A stretch of DNA of 64,000 bases from CAYSPT01 sp964432985 (GTDB lineage Bacteria > Muiribacteriota > CAYSPT01), in NCBI GenBank assembly GCA_964432985.1, contig CAYSPT010000011.1, positions 1-64,000 of the forward strand, written 5' to 3'. Below, in pieces: positions 62,759 through 64,000 of this stretch (position 1 is the first letter of the stretch; the number at the start of each line of letters is the position of its first letter). A program made the translations under genes and the position numbers. The notes under the pieces are model-generated. The model ran no database searches, was not told the DNA's origin, and worked only from the letters and a program-made list of their open reading frames with translations.

Positions 62759-64000
62759 ATGATGCCCTCATTAACACATGATGTTAGACCTGACGGGGAT
62801 GGAAAATCCCAGATATTAAGTTTACGGGAAAAAGAGCTTCTTTCTTTAATAGAGATCTGCAAGCTTATTGGTTCCGTAATTGTACGGGATGAATTGTTGA
62901 ATACCATAATAAAGGTAGTAAGAGACCTATTGGACGCTGAAGGTGCGTCCATTATTATTTTAAGTGAAGACAAGAAGGAGTTATTATTCTGTGTTGTAAC
63001 CGGAGAAAAATCAGATATTCTCAAAAAGATACGCCTTAAATATGGTGAGGGTATAGCCGGGAATGTGATAGCCCAATGTATCCCCGTTATTGTTAATGAC
63101 GCTCAAAATGATCCCCGGTTTTGCAGCAGGATTGATGATGAATCCGAATTCAAGACACGTAACATTTTATGTGTTCCGATGAAAGCGGGAAATAAAATAA
63201 TTGGAGCCCTCGAGGTTGTTAATAAACGTAATAATAAAGACTTTGATTTTTATGACTCAAAAATTTGTGAGGCCATGGCCAGCCAGCCAGGAGTAGCTAT
63301 AGACAGGGCGGATTTGATAGAAGAAAATTTGAAATCAGCAAAATTAGCGACTATTGGTCAGACAGTCGCAGGATTGGCCCATTGCGTCAAGAACATATTA
63401 AACGGATTGGAAGGCGGGCAGTACATAGTTAAGCGGGGCTTGGAAAAGAACGATGAAGCAAAGATAAATCGTGGTTGGAATATGGTTGAAAAGAATATCA
63501 AACGTATTTCAACGATGGTTTTTGACATGCTTCATTATGTGAAAGATCGTAAACCCGAGTACGCCGAAGTAGATCCTAACCAAACAATAGAAGAGGTCAA
63601 AGATTTGTTCCTGGTCCAGGCGGAGAAGGCCGGGGTAAGAATTGAAACCAAAATGGATAAGAATCTGAACAAAGCCATGATTGATCCGAAAGGTCTTTAC
63701 CGATGCCTGGTCAACCTTGTCAGGAATGCCATTGATGCTTGTACCGAACTGGACAATGAAGGTGTGGTCACTCTGGAATCACGGCTCGATTCAGACGACC
63801 ATTTCATAATAAGTGTTAATGATAATGGAATTGGTATGGATGAACAGATCTTGAAGAATCTTTTTACGAAGTTTTTTAGTACGAAGGGATCAAAAGGAAC
63901 CGGGTTAGGGCTGCCGGTAACGTATAAAATCATCCAGGAACATAATGGTTCTATAAACGTAGACTCACGCTCCGGAGAAGGAACGACGTTCAGTATCAGT
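62759..64000 (+). CDS. GAF-domain sensor histidine kinase (3' partial)
   Basis: Open to the window edge, 414 codons present. The start is ATG 62759 or the adjacent ATG, behind GAAAGGG. A short N-terminal helix precedes a GAF domain (about 30-175: LDAEGASIIILSEDKKEL, GEGIAGNVIAQ, ILCVPMKAGNKIIGALEVVN). A DHp segment has phospho-acceptor His208 in GLAHCVKNILNGLEGG (the usual form is AHEIRNPL, so this is the AHC-KN variant). The ATPase domain follows: NLVRNAIDAC, NDNGIGMDEQ, FFSTKGSKGTGLGL. No membrane segment, so cytosolic. The DNA is visibly AT-richer than the rest of the window. The partner response regulator lies beyond the edge or elsewhere. Confidence 0.92.
   Translation, partial: MMPSLTHDVRPDGDGKSQILSLREKELLSLIEICKLIGSVIVRDELLNTIIKVVRDLLDAEGASIIILSEDKKELLFCVVTGEKSDILKKIRLKYGEGIAGNVIAQCIPVIVNDAQNDPRFCSRIDDESEFKTRNILCVPMKAGNKIIGALEVVNKRNNKDFDFYDSKICEAMASQPGVAIDRADLIEENLKSAKLATIGQTVAGLAHCVKNILNGLEGGQYIVKRGLEKNDEAKINRGWNMVEKNIKRISTMVFDMLHYVKDRKPEYAEVDPNQTIEEVKDLFLVQAEKAGVRIETKMDKNLNKAMIDPKGLYRCLVNLVRNAIDACTELDNEGVVTLESRLDSDDHFIISVNDNGIGMDEQILKNLFTKFFSTKGSKGTGLGLPVTYKIIQEHNGSINVDSRSGEGTTFSIS

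Overview
The window appears to be a chromosome segment from an environmental, probably uncultivated Gram-negative bacterium. The evidence is several lipobox and Sec signal peptides, a complete zinc ABC importer, TypA, Pgi and a long list of exported proteins. Most genes are GC-rich. No rRNA, tRNA, CRISPR array, integrase or transposase was found. Phylum cannot be fixed from sequence alone. CFI-box C-termini, AAA_14/DUF4143 ATPases, TPR-sulfotransferases and short dispersed GGTCTCAACATTTGACAT repeats are the kind of content seen in Desulfobacterota-like and candidate-phylum genomes, but this is inference.

Layout. 0-6 kb: the 3' part of a huge FG-GAP/cadherin-like/PKD surface protein with a CFI-box tail, a 57-bp tandem repeat and an orphan membrane protein. 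6-14 kb: an AAA_14-type ATPase, a TPR lipoprotein with two P-domain-like modules, pgi (its 3' end runs into a dispersed repeat), and a degenerate RecA/KaiC-like protein fused to an HTH. 14-18 kb: a truncated FGE-sulfatase remnant, znuA-znuC-znuB and a 29-codon remnant of an ABC ATPase. 17.6-22 kb: a minus-strand run of exported proteins (a C39-like peptidase, a small membrane protein and two unknown secreted proteins). 22-24 kb: an Smr-domain gene and a tandem duplication that made two Gly/Gln-rich lipoproteins and left a broken Smr copy. 24-26 kb: a TPR-sulfotransferase split by one in-frame TAA, followed by a 12-copy 17-bp minisatellite. 26-37 kb: an exported hydrolase island (M14 carboxypeptidase, two S8 subtilases, an EEP-family hydrolase) with small exported proteins between. 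37-50 kb: a second AAA_14 ATPase with a near-leaderless promoter, and a 3821-residue lipoprotein built like a phage tail fibre. 50-64 kb: a cupin, a HutH-like lyase with an unusual Ala-Cys-Gly MIO triad, typA, a small membrane protein, a double-RidA protein, a translationally coupled DUF6057-like/TolB-like-haem pair, a secreted GH13 amylase, another small membrane protein and the start of a GAF histidine kinase.

How it fits together: most of the coding capacity serves the cell surface or periplasm (adhesin-like giants, proteases, amylase, lipoproteins), as expected of a cell that degrades polymers and attaches to surfaces. The most unusual object is the 11.5-kb tail-fibre-like lipoprotein: three carboxypeptidase-regulatory-like domains, long tail-fibre repeats, five C1q-like modules and a C-terminal S74 self-cleaving chaperone. 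The intergenic regions are rich in short tandem repeats and gene remnants, which indicates active local rearrangement.
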